Part shown: in pieces, positions 10,509 to 20,330 of the stretch | How positions within the stretch are numbered: position 1 is the first letter of the stretch | How the letters are laid out: each line of letters begins with the position of its first letter | Origin: Ornithodoros turicata | Taxonomy: Eukaryota; Arthropoda; Arachnida; Ixodida; Argasidae | DNA: 64,000 bases | Direction: 5' to 3' | Assembly: GCF_037126465.1 (NCBI RefSeq) | Contig: NC_088204.1 | Location: 78,739,807 to 78,803,806 of the forward strand | Position numbers and translations under genes: made by a program | The notes under the pieces: model-generated | Databases searched by the model: none | What the model was told of the DNA's origin: nothing | The model's input: only the letters and a program-made list of their open reading frames with translations

Positions 10509-11311
10509 GCCGATATCGCGAGAACAGAACGTCGCGTGTCTACGGGATCAACGCTGTTCGAAAGAGCACATCGAGACTGTCACAACGAAGGGAAACACGA
10601 CCATGTCGCAGCAAGGGGAACATTTTGGGGGGGAAAAGCCGTCGGTTTCATGTACTGGGACGCCAGTAAACGCGGAAACCTGTAACTCGAGAACCGCTAA
10701 AGTTGGAAAAGTGTGGTAAATTTTACCACGTGCACCGCGTCGATAACAGTATGCTCTTCAAAGATACATCATGTCCGACGCGAGCTTATTTCCGAAAAAG
10801 TGCCCCGAAGTTCGAAAAAACGGCGTTTCTAACGCGTCTCCTCGTACAACTTCTAAACCACTAGAGATCAGCTGCTTGTGTGATTTGAGCGATCGTAGAG
10901 CTATTCCAGACCTGTTCGGACCTAAATTTTGGTCTCGATCCGACAAACAGGGCGAGAGCTACAGGACTTTGGAGGTGTCGGAAGCACCGGCGGAGGCCTT
11001 GAATTTCCAAATATATCGGCAACTGTCAGGATTTCTCAGAAGCCACGAGCATGCAGGCGAAGGGGGAAGAAACGGGAATTCGTCACAAAAAACCGCGTCC
11101 CGATATGACAGCTGCAGGCCAAGATATTAGACCCGGAAACCCATCGAGCGACAAAGCAATGTCGCTGGATGGGGTTCAACAACCACTGGACGGTTGAAAA
11201 ACGCCAAGTACTAATATGCCAAATGTGTGCATGGAACGCACGCATCATTTTATGTTTGATGTTTGGTCGATCAATAATGGACTTGTATGTATGCTCCAAA
11301 AATGAATCGAA

Positions 11312-11349
11312 CATCAGTTATTTTAAGCTGCAGCTTAAAATAACTGATG
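11312..11349. repeat. Perfect 38-bp palindrome
   Basis: Two 19-bp arms without a loop, CATCAGTTATTTTAAGCTG and its exact inverse. A second hairpin follows within 15 bp. Confidence 0.85.
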
Positions 11350-11362
11350 AAACACATATCAG

Positions 11363-11422
11363 CCCTCCTAAAATCGATATAAAAATTTTACATGTAAAAA
11401 TTTTATATTGATTTTAGGAGGG
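11363..11422. repeat. 60-bp near-perfect palindrome
   Basis: Two 30-bp arms with no loop, opening CCCTCCTAAAATCGATATAA; one mismatch (CGATA against CAATA). Together with the neighbouring 38-bp palindrome it forms a double-hairpin region inside the putative 2.9-kb element. Confidence 0.85.
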
Positions 11423-11589
11423 AATATGGTGTTCCTGCACGTTCTTGCTTGTTTCAGGGTTTCAGGGACTTATAACTGGTCGACAAAGGATGACTCCTAT
11501 GTGGCCGTATGTGACCCTGTATGACTCCTGCATGATCTACATATAGGACCCATGTAACTCCTACATCCTCAATGCAGGAACTTATGGGT

Positions 11590-11745
11590 CCTGCATGGTC
11601 CTACATGACTCCTGCATGGGCTCGTTTAGGATCCCATAATGGCCTACACAGGAGTTATATAGGACCTTATGGCTCCTACATGACTCCTGCATGGACTCGT
11701 ATAGGATCCCATAATTACCTACACAGGAGTTATATAGGTTCCTAA
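11590..11745. repeat. Two-copy ~75-bp tandem repeat
   Basis: Two consecutive units share ACATGACTCCTGCATGG, CTCGT, AGGATCCCATAAT and CCTACACAGGAGTTATATAG. The wider region 11480-11810 is built from the same CCTATA and GACTCCTGCATG words, and the left end at 8950-9085 uses the inverted forms. Confidence 0.7.
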
Positions 11746-11826
11746 ATAACCCATAAGGATCCTGTAGCACCCTATATAATTTTACACAGGACCTATATGA
11801 ATTACTTATGGGTTTTTTCAGTAGGG

Positions 11827-14026
11827 CGAGTTTCCCATATCAGTCCCCACGAGGCAAACGAGGCAAGGTGAGGTCAACAAGGTGGGTTCAAATATGGCTA
11901 CCGGGTTTGTATCTCTATTACCCTCTCTATCTCGTTGAGTGAACCACATATATCAATCTGGCACGAGCGAACCCTTCAAAATCGAATAAAACAAAATAAA
12001 TAGATGTGATACCGAGCTGCACAATTAAGAGAGAACTCTAGAAGAGTAGAGCGGCGCTGGGCTTGTTGGTATTCCATTGTAGATTCAAAAGCGTAACCAC
12101 ACACGGACACAGGGAGAACGATTTCCTAATCTTTAGATTCTGTGAGTCCACGTCCTAGTCCAGGAGCTGAACCACAGTTTGTGTTTCAGCTCCTTTCCGT
12201 CAGATGGCGAAGCAGTCGAGCGCGACGTTGCAGACGACATCGAACATGTGGAACTGAATGCAGACTAGTTCTCTGCGACGCCGCATTCGACCGTGTCGCT
12301 ATCGGAGGAAAGTAGCTGGAACACAGGTATAGCCGATTAGGCAGCGGCGGTTTTTTAATTTTCACGATTTATCCGCAGAGTAACAGACTAGGCGGCATTA
12401 TGGACATTAAATTTGGGGGCATAATACGTCCTCTAACGTCTAATTTAGCTTTCCGACACTGTTCTTATTTGTTTTATCTTCGTTACAAACCCCGAAGTTT
12501 ATCTTGGCGAACCCTGTAGTGTAATTAAATCTCTATAGTTGTTGTTTTCCTGAGCTATCCTTCGCTCATTCCGAGTACGGACTCGTCGCCCCACCACCAT
12601 TCTTTCACGACAACTTCCCTTCGGACTTTGCTCTTCAACGGTGGAACGACGACGGCACAAGTTGACTATTCCCAACATCACCAATACTATTCCTTGGCGA
12701 TTTTAACTTCCCGTCCATTGTTTGGACTATTGAACAACCACACTGTATGCCTTTTAAAAGGATGAGCTACCTGGGATGGTTGTATCCACAGTGTACGACA
12801 CAGCACTCTACATATGGGGATTCTTTTGTACGCGTTCGCCAGGCCTCGCGTCGGTCCCTGTATTGGGCTGTTGTTGACTCTCTTTTTACTGCCTCCTTTC
12901 TGCCAACAGCTTTTCGGCTCGGGTCCCAGCTTATCAGTTCCGGCCGACACCGACAGGCACATGGAAAGACCACTCTAGTGCACCCTCCGTCCCATCAGTA
13001 TCGCTCATCCTGCCTATGCGTCACTTCGAAATGATCAACTCTCTTCTACCCCTTTTTTTCTTTTTTTGTCTATAGTGGTGACGATGCCCACCATGAGTGT
13101 GGCCAACAACGACAAGCTACTTCGACTCCCACACACACTAATTAATGCTCGCTCGGGTGTATGTTCGGGGGTTTATATCTCGGCGGGTACGACACCTATA
13201 GAAGGGGAAAAAAATACTTTTTCCCTCAGTATTCTCGCATACAGTACAATGTGTCCATGATGTAATGATCTACATCACGGTGGTAGAAGTCTTTCAGGTG
13301 GAGTGACGGCGCGTCGGGAGAGAGCAAAATTATGTCCGCGGTTCAAACATCCGCCGTGAGCTGGCGCCACCGTGATTGGGCCCGACGTGCGGCTCCGCTC
13401 GCATGAAAAGCAAGGGCTACTAAAGCATATGCCTGTGTAGCGCGCTTCTGTAAGCCTTCATACGAATGCTCTGGTGAATGTCGTAAGTCGCCTGATTGAA
13501 CATTATCACCACAGCATAAAGTGAACCACTGGCGCGAAGTGGAAGGCATACAGTCGAATGTGCTACCGGAGCACGCAAGGGCAGCAAGTCAAGGAAACTG
13601 AGAGAAAAGGGGGCAACGACAAATTAGGGTTTCTTTGCATTAAGGAGAAATTCAGTTGTTCGCGTTGTTTTGAAAATGTGGTACCAGTATATAGGAAGAG
13701 GCGCGAGCGAGGAAACGACTTAAGAAGTGCTGAAAGTTTGAATAGGTTGCCGGTATAGTATTAGGAGATTTGCCCAAGGGCTACCGCAAGGTAAAAAGGA
13801 AAGAGGAACGGAGTCGACTCGGCTAGGCGACACATTTATTAAACATTTAAAAATGTCAAGAAAGAAAAATTAGACGACTTAAAAAAAAACGTCAGGAACA
13901 CACACGGGCGCTCAAATTCAAATCAGTGCGATATCAACAAATCAAGACTACGACGCCGAAAAAGTATGTGCTAGGAGAAGTGGTGTCCTGCTGGTGGAAA
14001 ACCATGCGGCACATTCCGCTAAACCA
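11827..14026. other. No supported gene
   Basis: Frames up to 95 codons occur (for example 12747-13034 and its antisense 12687-12962) but mirror each other across strands and carry no domain. A possible A-box-like CTAGTGGTTTAGCGG lies on the minus strand at about 14013-14031 without a convincing B box. Confidence 0.4.
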
Positions 14027-14143
14027 CTAGACTAGTTTTGAAAGCTTGCGCAGACTTCGCGTATTGTTCTTTTCGTTTCTTTTGAGCTGGGTACAGTACT
14101 GGCGCATTCGCACTGCAATGTAGTAATGGAGCATATGCGCCAT
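14027..14143 (-). pseudogene. C-terminal fragment of P/THAP-type transposase-like frame
   Basis: Minus-strand frame ending in a stop at 14027, with YYIAVRMRQYCTQLK and a closing LRKLSKLV. The pattern of a tyrosine/arginine-rich helix followed by K-L-x-K-L resembles the C-terminus of P-element/THAP9-like transposases. It begins exactly at the left edge of the LTR retrotransposon (14144) and continues the reading frame found on the other side of that element (19454 onward). The gene was therefore open across this point before the insertion. Confidence 0.45.
14140..14143. repeat. Target-site duplication CCAT (left)
   Basis: The four bases CCAT directly outside the left LTR are repeated at 19450-19453 outside the right LTR. 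Four to six bases is the normal size for LTR retrotransposon integration. Confidence 0.9.
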
Positions 14144-14339
14144 TGTGAGAGGGTTAGGGACGGGCCGAGGTAGGAACGTTAGGAATACGGCTTTATTTGG
14201 GTAACATATACTGCAACACATGAGATGCACACCCGATCGGCTCGGCGTGCGACATCGAAGAGAGAGCAAACAAAGGCTCGTCAGAGCGATACAAAAGCAT
14301 GTGACATAGAGGGCGCCGGTTACCGGCAGTTATCTCACA
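14144..14339 (-). repeat. 3' LTR (relative to the element)
   Basis: 196 bp with TG...CA ends, matching 19254-19449 without a difference that I could find. On the minus strand it contains AATAAAG (complement of CTTTATT, about 14191-14197), a likely polyadenylation signal. The LTRs are short for the family. Confidence 0.95.
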
Positions 14340-14355
14340 TCCCACCCCCTTTTTG
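14340..14355 (-). promoter_or_regulatory. Polypurine tract
   Basis: Read on the minus strand, AAAAAGGGGGTGGGA lies directly before the 3' LTR. This is the standard position and composition of the plus-strand primer for LTR retrotransposon reverse transcription. Confidence 0.85.
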
Positions 14356-14385
14356 ACGATATATTCCTTGTTGACAGTAAAAAAA

Positions 14386-17300
14386 CTACAGAGTCTCTAC
14401 AGCATAGTCCATCAGGTGTCGAGGTGGCCGACGCTGGCGCTGTGGACGTTGGCTTGTGGATTCCTCTGTAGGGAAGCTGTCGGTGGGTTGTCCTGTTGTG
14501 GGTGTATCTTCAACTGGCTCAGCAGCTGGTAAGGTGGAGACCTGCGGTGTTGATTCTTCCACTACGGGTGATGCTGTTGGGGTTTGAGTATCAGCATCCA
14601 CCAGATATGGTGCCACGTATGGGGGCACAAATGGCTTTAGTTGAGATGCGTGAACAGTTCGTTGATCACGTTGGGAGGGCTGACTGGTGCCAGTTATTCG
14701 CTGAACTACAAACGTGACTGGCGTCTTTTGCTCGGTGATTCGATATGGGCCCTTAAACCTTGGTGCTAGTTTTTCCGCTCCGTGAAGCACAGGTTCCTGG
14801 CGGCGCACCCAGACCACTTGGCCCGGTTCGAAGTTGTGGTTGCGATGCGTGGTATCATACAGCCTTTTCCTGGCTGCTTGCGCATTTTCGCTGTTGTGGG
14901 CTGCTTGGGAACGATTTTCAACCATGTTCAGGATGCGCTCTTGCAATGTTGTCTGACTATACGGGCGGTGTTTTTGTCGCGGAAGCTTTGGGACGTAACC
15001 AAAGAGAAGATGAAAGGGGGAAAACTGAGAACTGGCATTGTAGGATGTATTAATAGCCAACGCGACTTCAAAGAGCTTCTTGGGCCACTGATCTGGTTGG
15101 TCACTACATGCCTTGCGCAGCGCGGCTACAAGAGTTCCGTTGCTACGTTCCACCATACCATTGCTGGCAGCGCGGTATGCTACAGAATAGTGAGCCTGAA
15201 CACCGTGTAGGCTTAGGAACTGTTGGTACTGATGTGACTCAAATCCTGCGGCATGGTCAGAAAGGATGTGGTCGGGGCAGCCAAAGCGGTAGAAGATGGA
15301 CTGGAGATGACTGATGACTTCTTTGGTTGATGTCGACGTGACAGCTGCAGGCACAATGTACCGTGTTGCGAAATCAATAACATTTAAAATATACTTGTAG
15401 GTCTGTGTTGGTGGCATTGTGACATGGTCGAGTGCCAAGATACTGAAAGGAGTGTCGCTCACTGGCATAGAACACATTTTGCCAACTGACTTGGTCGTGG
15501 CGCGATTGTTTTGTTGGCAGGTTTGGCACGCTGTTACGTACGTTGACACAGATGATGCCAGCTGGGCCCACCAGTATCGTTCGCGAACTTTGGCCAAGGT
15601 ACGAGCACTGTCCATATGTCCACTCCCATCGTGCACAAGTTCAAGGACTGCTTGACGGGCTTTCGCAGGGACGACAATAGCATTGTTGCCAGAGAGGGAA
15701 CGACGGTACAGGATGTCGTCAATGACAACGAAGTCTTGTTGAAGACGATCGTCAGTGGCGAGATTGCGCCGAATGTCAGAACACTGGTCATCTGCACGCT
15801 GCATGAGCGATAGTGTGGTGGTCGGCGACACGATGGCATAAGACAGGCGAGAAAGCATGTCAGGGACTGTATTGTGACGACCAGGGCGATGCGCGACGGT
15901 AAATTCGAATTCTGTCTGATCAAGAAGAATTGTGTTGAATCTGCGAGATGGTTTGTTGTTGGTTGTCAGACAAGCTACCGTCCAATTGTCAGTCAGTAGG
16001 CGGAATTTGTGACCCATGAGGTAGTGACGAAATTTTATCGTGACCGCCCAATGGACGCCGATAGCCTCCCACACGTTACTGTGTTGTTTCTTTTCTTCCG
16101 TTGTCAATGCGCGGCTTGCATACTCAATGACAACCTCTCTTGTGTCTTGGGTCTGGGACAGGACTGCTCCAATGGCGACGGCGGATGCGTCAGTTGCGAC
16201 TGTAGTGGCGGCTGATTGTCGGAAGTGTCCAAGTAAAGGTGGAGACGTCAGTGCTGTGCGAAGGGCTTCGAATGACGACTCGCATTCAGGTGTCCACTCG
16301 AAATTTCCTGTGCGGACTAGGGCTTGCAGAGGGGCAGCAGTTTTCGAAAAGTCACGAATAAATCGGCGATAAAAATTTGCTGCTTGGAGCCAAGACCATA
16401 GTTCCTTTGGCGTAGTTGGTTTAGGAATCTTGAGCAAGGCTTCTACCTTTTGTGGGTCAGGTTGTTTGCCTGAACGAGACAAAACAAATCCAAGGAACTT
16501 GATCGATTCCATGCCGAATCGGCATTTGTCCAGAGACACCTTCAACCCACTGGTCTGTAGCAGGCCAAGAACTTCGTCCAAAAGTTCAACAAACTCTGCA
16601 AAAGTAGTGGCGAAGAGCAAGATGTCATCAAGGTAAGTTCGGACGCCACATTTAGGGTGCCGAAGTTTGAGCTGAGAAAAAATGTCATTCATGGCTTTCT
16701 GGAATGTTGCTGGGGCATTTTTGAGCCCAAAGGGCATTCGTGTCCATTGATAGGTGCCAGAGTGAGTCACGAATGATGTTTTTGGCTGGTCACAAGCACG
16801 GACACGAATCTGCCAATAGGCAAACCTCAAATCAAGGGCAGCGAAGATAGAACAGCCTCCAATGTCATCCATTATGTCATCAGCCCTGGGCAGGGGTTGG
16901 ACGACAGTCTCTGTCATTCTGTTGAGAGGGATGTAGTTCACACATAAACGTTTCTTATTGTTTCGCGACACGACAACCACAGGAAAGGCCCATGGACTCG
17001 AAGACGGCACAACGATGTTCTTTTCGATGAGTTCACTGACTTGCGACTCAATGAACTGTCTGTCATCAAGCGTGTAACGATATGGCTGGTGGCTGTATGG
17101 TGTACTCCCAGGGATGAGGTTAATTTCATGCTCTACACCTTCATAGAGTCCCAGGTCTTGGGAGTCAGTAGAGAAGAGGTCCTTATGGCACCGCAGGACC
17201 CTTACAACTTGTTGTTTCTCTTCTGGAGAGAGTTGCGGGCCTAATGCAACGTTTTGGAGGAGAGGCTCCACAGAACATGGTAAAGTCCCGTTGCTGAGTG

Positions 17301-19149
17301 AAGTGGAGTCACTTAATGTTGTGCACGAGACCTGAAGCATACAGTAAGGCTTGATGTCAGTCACTTCAAGGACAGACCAAGGCGGTTGGGCGTCTGAGGG
17401 CAGAAGTTCAGTCTGAAGAGAATCCGCAAGACATGGTGGGCTGACACACTTTGACAATGCGGACCCTAAAAGCAAGACGGCGTTTGACATCCTTGGCATG
17501 ATCTTTTCTTTACACTGAATCGTAATCCTGCGCTCGGGCACGTGGAGCTCGGTTGGCCTGGGAGGCTTTACATGAAGTTCAGCGTGGGCGGCTTCAAGCC
17601 AGTCTTCACCTAGAATTAGAGGCAGGGTGTTGTTGACTATGACTGCAGCCTCTACTACACCAGAGATGTCTCCAACAGAAATACGAGCACATAGTGCCCC
17701 GGCTGGTGTTACGACACCTCCGCCCACGACAAGCAGGGGAGCTTTGGTCCAGGGTAAAATCTGTGTAGACTTCACAATCTCAGAGGAGAGGACTGTAACT
17801 TTTGACCCACTGTCTGGGAAGGCGTCAATGTTACCGAGTCCCGAAACATGAGCTTGTACCACTGAGCACTGGACCTTGGATCCATCAGCGTAGTCTGGGG
17901 AAGACGCGTGACACGACAGGCTAGGTGTCACACCTGGGGTCACTTTAGATGAGCTCTGTGTGGAGGTACGCTGTGGTCGTGGCTCTGGGCAACGAGATGC
18001 GAGATGTCCAGTCTGACGGCAATTGTAGCAGACAGCATCCTCTAACTTCTGTCCTGGCCGATAGGCAGGTGCACCATGCTTGGCACCAATGGCTAGATAT
18101 CTGGTTGCTTGTTCTTGCTGAGGCAGGGCTGATATACGGACAGGTGGTTTTTGAGAGTTCTGCTTAGGTTTGTGGGCTGATGATGGCGGAGCTTGGGGCT
18201 TGGTTGAAGCTTCTTTGTCTGTTTCTGAAGCTAGTGCATCTAAGCTGTCCCTTTTGCGAGGAGGTATGTGGCTGACGTTTCGATCGAGGTCACCAGCGGT
18301 CTTTAGAAGGTCAGCTAGCGACGCAGGTTGTTGCACTGTAATGGCAGCTTGAATCTGACGGTCGCTAATACCATGAACAACATAGTCAATCTTTTGCTTC
18401 TCTGTAAGAGGCACTGGACTTTGGCTCAGAAGTCTTAACTTGGCAAAAGTGTAATGCTGTAAGCTCTCGTCATGGTTCTGGGCACGTGTGAGGATTCGTT
18501 CCTGCCACTCAATGACGGAGAAGCTTTCGCTGAACTGAGCGATGAGAGCTGATTTCCAATCTGACCACGTTTTGCAGCTGGACCCAGTTATGGCATGCCA
18601 GTTAGCTGCCGTACCTTTCAATTTACTGATGCCAATGGCGTGAAGTGTGGCATCGTCCCACTGCGCAAGTTGCTGTGTTCTTTCAAGGTCGTGGATCCAT
18701 GCCGAAACGCTAGTGCCCTTGTCGCCAGAAAATACAGCGATGGAGGTCGATAAATCCGGCAACGTTGTCACCTGTAGTCCCCGTTGCTGGCTGCTTGCCA
18801 CTGACAGAAGGGCAATGCTTTGTTCTAGGAGGGCTTGCATCTGCTGCAATCTCGTGCTTTCGCTGGACGATCCTGCTGTTGTGTCAGGGACACCGTTCTG
18901 AAATCCGGGCGGCAATTGCGTTGGTGGAGGATCGGTGTTGTCTGAGGCAGCTTCGCGGTCGGCCGTAATAGCGGCGGTGAGCCGTTGGATTACTTCTTCC
19001 TTACTCCCGGTGGTTTCCAAGCTGCGACGTTCCAATTCGTCCCGAATGAATTCCACTCGTAGTTGTGAAAGTTCCTCTGGCGTGGCTTCGCTCCAATTTA
19101 TGAAAGGCATGCTTGGGCTTTTTGGCGCGAAGGAGAACAAAGGCGGCAA
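14386..19149 (-). CDS. Ty3/gypsy Gag-Pol polyprotein
   Basis: A 1587-residue single frame. Residues 26-60 look like a SAP-type helix-extended-helix DNA-binding motif, unusual at the start of Gag. Gag follows, with a CCHC zinc knuckle (C374, C377, H382, C387). Protease has D446-S-G and a later LILGEDW (511-517). Reverse transcriptase contains FGLKNAPATF (807-816) and the YLDD active site (Y839-D842). RNase H carries ATDAS with D987. Integrase has an HHCC finger (H1173, H1178, C1208, C1211) and a D,D35E triad (D1241, D1298, E1334), with a GPYRI chromodomain-like/GPY-F segment near the C-terminus. Gag and Pol are fused without a frameshift. No stop or frameshift breaks the frame, so the protein could be functional. 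The start at 19149 sits about 105 bp inside the 5' LTR; a second Met (residue 14) is possible. Confidence 0.95.
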   Translation of the reverse strand: MPPLFSFAPKSPSMPFINWSEATPEELSQLRVEFIRDELERRSLETTGSKEEVIQRLTAAITADREAASDNTDPPPTQLPPGFQNGVPDTTAGSSSESTRLQQMQALLEQSIALLSVASSQQRGLQVTTLPDLSTSIAVFSGDKGTSVSAWIHDLERTQQLAQWDDATLHAIGISKLKGTAANWHAITGSSCKTWSDWKSALIAQFSESFSVIEWQERILTRAQNHDESLQHYTFAKLRLLSQSPVPLTEKQKIDYVVHGISDRQIQAAITVQQPASLADLLKTAGDLDRNVSHIPPRKRDSLDALASETDKEASTKPQAPPSSAHKPKQNSQKPPVRISALPQQEQATRYLAIGAKHGAPAYRPGQKLEDAVCYNCRQTGHLASRCPEPRPQRTSTQSSSKVTPGVTPSLSCHASSPDYADGSKVQCSVVQAHVSGLGNIDAFPDSGSKVTVLSSEIVKSTQILPWTKAPLLVVGGGVVTPAGALCARISVGDISGVVEAAVIVNNTLPLILGEDWLEAAHAELHVKPPRPTELHVPERRITIQCKEKIMPRMSNAVLLLGSALSKCVSPPCLADSLQTELLPSDAQPPWSVLEVTDIKPYCMLQVSCTTLSDSTSLSNGTLPCSVEPLLQNVALGPQLSPEEKQQVVRVLRCHKDLFSTDSQDLGLYEGVEHEINLIPGSTPYSHQPYRYTLDDRQFIESQVSELIEKNIVVPSSSPWAFPVVVVSRNNKKRLCVNYIPLNRMTETVVQPLPRADDIMDDIGGCSIFAALDLRFAYWQIRVRACDQPKTSFVTHSGTYQWTRMPFGLKNAPATFQKAMNDIFSQLKLRHPKCGVRTYLDDILLFATTFAEFVELLDEVLGLLQTSGLKVSLDKCRFGMESIKFLGFVLSRSGKQPDPQKVEALLKIPKPTTPKELWSWLQAANFYRRFIRDFSKTAAPLQALVRTGNFEWTPECESSFEALRTALTSPPLLGHFRQSAATTVATDASAVAIGAVLSQTQDTREVVIEYASRALTTEEKKQHSNVWEAIGVHWAVTIKFRHYLMGHKFRLLTDNWTVACLTTNNKPSRRFNTILLDQTEFEFTVAHRPGRHNTVPDMLSRLSYAIVSPTTTLSLMQRADDQCSDIRRNLATDDRLQQDFVVIDDILYRRSLSGNNAIVVPAKARQAVLELVHDGSGHMDSARTLAKVRERYWWAQLASSVSTYVTACQTCQQNNRATTKSVGKMCSMPVSDTPFSILALDHVTMPPTQTYKYILNVIDFATRYIVPAAVTSTSTKEVISHLQSIFYRFGCPDHILSDHAAGFESHQYQQFLSLHGVQAHYSVAYRAASNGMVERSNGTLVAALRKACSDQPDQWPKKLFEVALAINTSYNASSQFSPFHLLFGYVPKLPRQKHRPYSQTTLQERILNMVENRSQAAHNSENAQAARKRLYDTTHRNHNFEPGQVVWVRRQEPVLHGAEKLAPRFKGPYRITEQKTPVTFVVQRITGTSQPSQRDQRTVHASQLKPFVPPYVAPYLVDADTQTPTASPVVEESTPQVSTLPAAEPVEDTPTTGQPTDSFPTEESTSQRPQRQRRPPRHLMDYAVETL

Positions 19150-19236
19150 TATGGCGGCGAACTGAAGAACCTTTGCTACTTTTGCTTACGAACTTGGGTT
19201 GTCGTGGCTGGAGACTGTGGCGGCACACAGCGTTTT

Positions 19237-19251
19237 GAGTTGACTGCGCCA
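19237..19251 (-). promoter_or_regulatory. tRNA primer-binding site
   Basis: Two bases inside the 5' LTR the minus strand reads TGGCGCAGTCAACTC. Starting with TGG, complementary to the CCA end of a tRNA, is diagnostic. The exact primer tRNA is not determined here. Confidence 0.75.
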
Positions 19252-19253
19252 CT

Positions 19254-19449
19254 TGTGAGAGGGTTAGGGACGGGCCGAGGTAGGAACGTTAGGAATACGG
19301 CTTTATTTGGGTAACATATACTGCAACACATGAGATGCACACCCGATCGGCTCGGCGTGCGACATCGAAGAGAGAGCAAACAAAGGCTCGTCAGAGCGAT
19401 ACAAAAGCATGTGACATAGAGGGCGCCGGTTACCGGCAGTTATCTCACA
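19254..19449 (-). repeat. 5' LTR (relative to the element)
   Basis: The 196-bp partner of 14144-14339. It should contain the promoter and transcription start for the element. I could not place a convincing TATA box. Its outer edge abuts CCAT (19450-19453), the second copy of the target duplication. Confidence 0.95.
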
Positions 19450-19453
19450 CCAT

Positions 19454-19735
19454 TATATGAACTTTATGCTCACTGCATGGGAATGACAAATTGTAATTGT
19501 CTAGGATGTAGTCAATTGTCAGGTCATATACTGCTTTGTCACACGCATGACCATCGTGAAGCGCATCGACCAATCTGACCAACCTGAAGCGCGTCCCAGG
19601 TTTTCGAGACGAACCTTTCTTCGAAATGTTTCTCGCAGACGTAGTCTGTAGTCTGATGAAGGCGATCTTTGCGTGGAATAGCATGTCTCCAAACCTTCAG
19701 GCGGTCCTCTTCTATGTTGTTGTTTTTTTTTTCAT
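19454..19735 (-). pseudogene. THAP-domain/P-type transposase-like relic, upstream part
   Basis: One minus-strand frame contains VWRHAIPRKDRL and DYVCEKHFEERFVSKTWD, matching the central W, the proline-arginine and the C-x-x-H of a THAP DNA-binding domain. A different frame closer to the retrotransposon encodes DYILDNYNLSFPCSEHK and continues in phase into 14027-14143. The N-terminal THAP half and the C-terminal transposase end are therefore next to each other with a frame change between them. That points to an internally deleted, dead copy, or to exons whose splice sites I cannot fix. Confidence 0.45.
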
Positions 19736-19738
19736 TCC

Positions 19739-19934
19739 GTGTTAGCACCGCGAAGCAACTGATGGCTATGAGCGGCGTACAGACGTGAACAGATGGAGAG
19801 AGTACAGCAGGAAGGAGTGGGGGTTAGTATGCGACCCGGGGCCGACTTCAGGGGGAACTGCGCCGACATTCGTCTGGAAAGTCTTCGGAAAACCCAGCGA
19901 AAACCTCAGCCAGCACAGCCGGTGACAGGATTAC
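19739..19934 (-). mobile_element. Ruka-like SINE body, head-truncated
   Basis: Shares with 8345-8536 the strings CAGCACAGCCGG, GGAAAACCCAG and GGGCCGACTTC in the same orientation. The tRNA-derived promoter portion is missing: similarity stops at about 19934. The tail side includes GTGTTAGCACCGCGAAGCAA. Confidence 0.7.
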
Positions 19935-20330
19935 CCTCTTCTATAGGAGCGGAAACCAGGGACACCTTCTCTGTACACGTTTTATACCGGAGTTACATCG
20001 CGGAACGAAGCACTTCTTCCCCATGTCGGATCTGTTGTCATCAGAGCTTTTGTCATCAAATACATAAATTTGTAACCGGAGGCAAGTCTCAGAATCAAAA
20101 TAGCGCGCTCTTCAATTTGGAGCCAGTGCACGGCAAACGCGGAAGCAAAGATAAGATGGCCCCAATACAAGTGTCGCGATCTGTCGGCATGTAAGAGAAG
20201 CGCGGACCGACCTTGAACCGCCCGACCGCGTGGAGGAGGCGCGGCGTCGGATCACCTTAAACTACATGTATGAAAGTGTCCCAGCCCCCTTTAAGGTACG
20301 AGATCACGTGATACGAAAGCACACTCCAAA

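Larger units (their letters stand above)
8936..11826. mobile_element. Possible 2.9-kb terminal-inverted-repeat element
   Basis: The ends are 16-bp inverted repeats with one mismatch: CCCTACTGAAAAATCC (8936-8951) and GGTTTTTTCAGTAGGG (11811-11826). Both are followed inward by AT-rich, CCTATA/TATAGG-rich subterminal sequence (8950-9085 and 11480-11810). No target duplication is visible, and no transposase frame is seen. The interior holds minus-strand exon-like pieces, a GC-rich block, two hairpins and a short tandem repeat. The alternative is two inverted patches of the same satellite-like sequence with unrelated DNA between them. Confidence 0.45.
14144..19449 (-). mobile_element. Complete Ty3/gypsy LTR retrotransposon (5306 bp)
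   Basis: All structural parts are present: two 196-bp LTRs beginning TGTGAGA and ending TCTCACA, a CCAT target duplication, a primer-binding site, a polypurine tract, and a single uninterrupted Gag-Pol frame of 1587 codons read on the minus strand. By eye the two LTRs are identical, which means the insertion is recent or has been gene-converted. The PR-RT-RNase H-integrase order assigns it to Ty3/gypsy (Metaviridae). No envelope-like frame follows pol. It may still be competent for movement. Confidence 0.95.

Noticed and set aside
14496..19165. Plus-strand ORFs of 60-142 codons across the retrotransposon
   Set aside because: They are antisense shadows of the intact Gag-Pol frame and have no independent signals.
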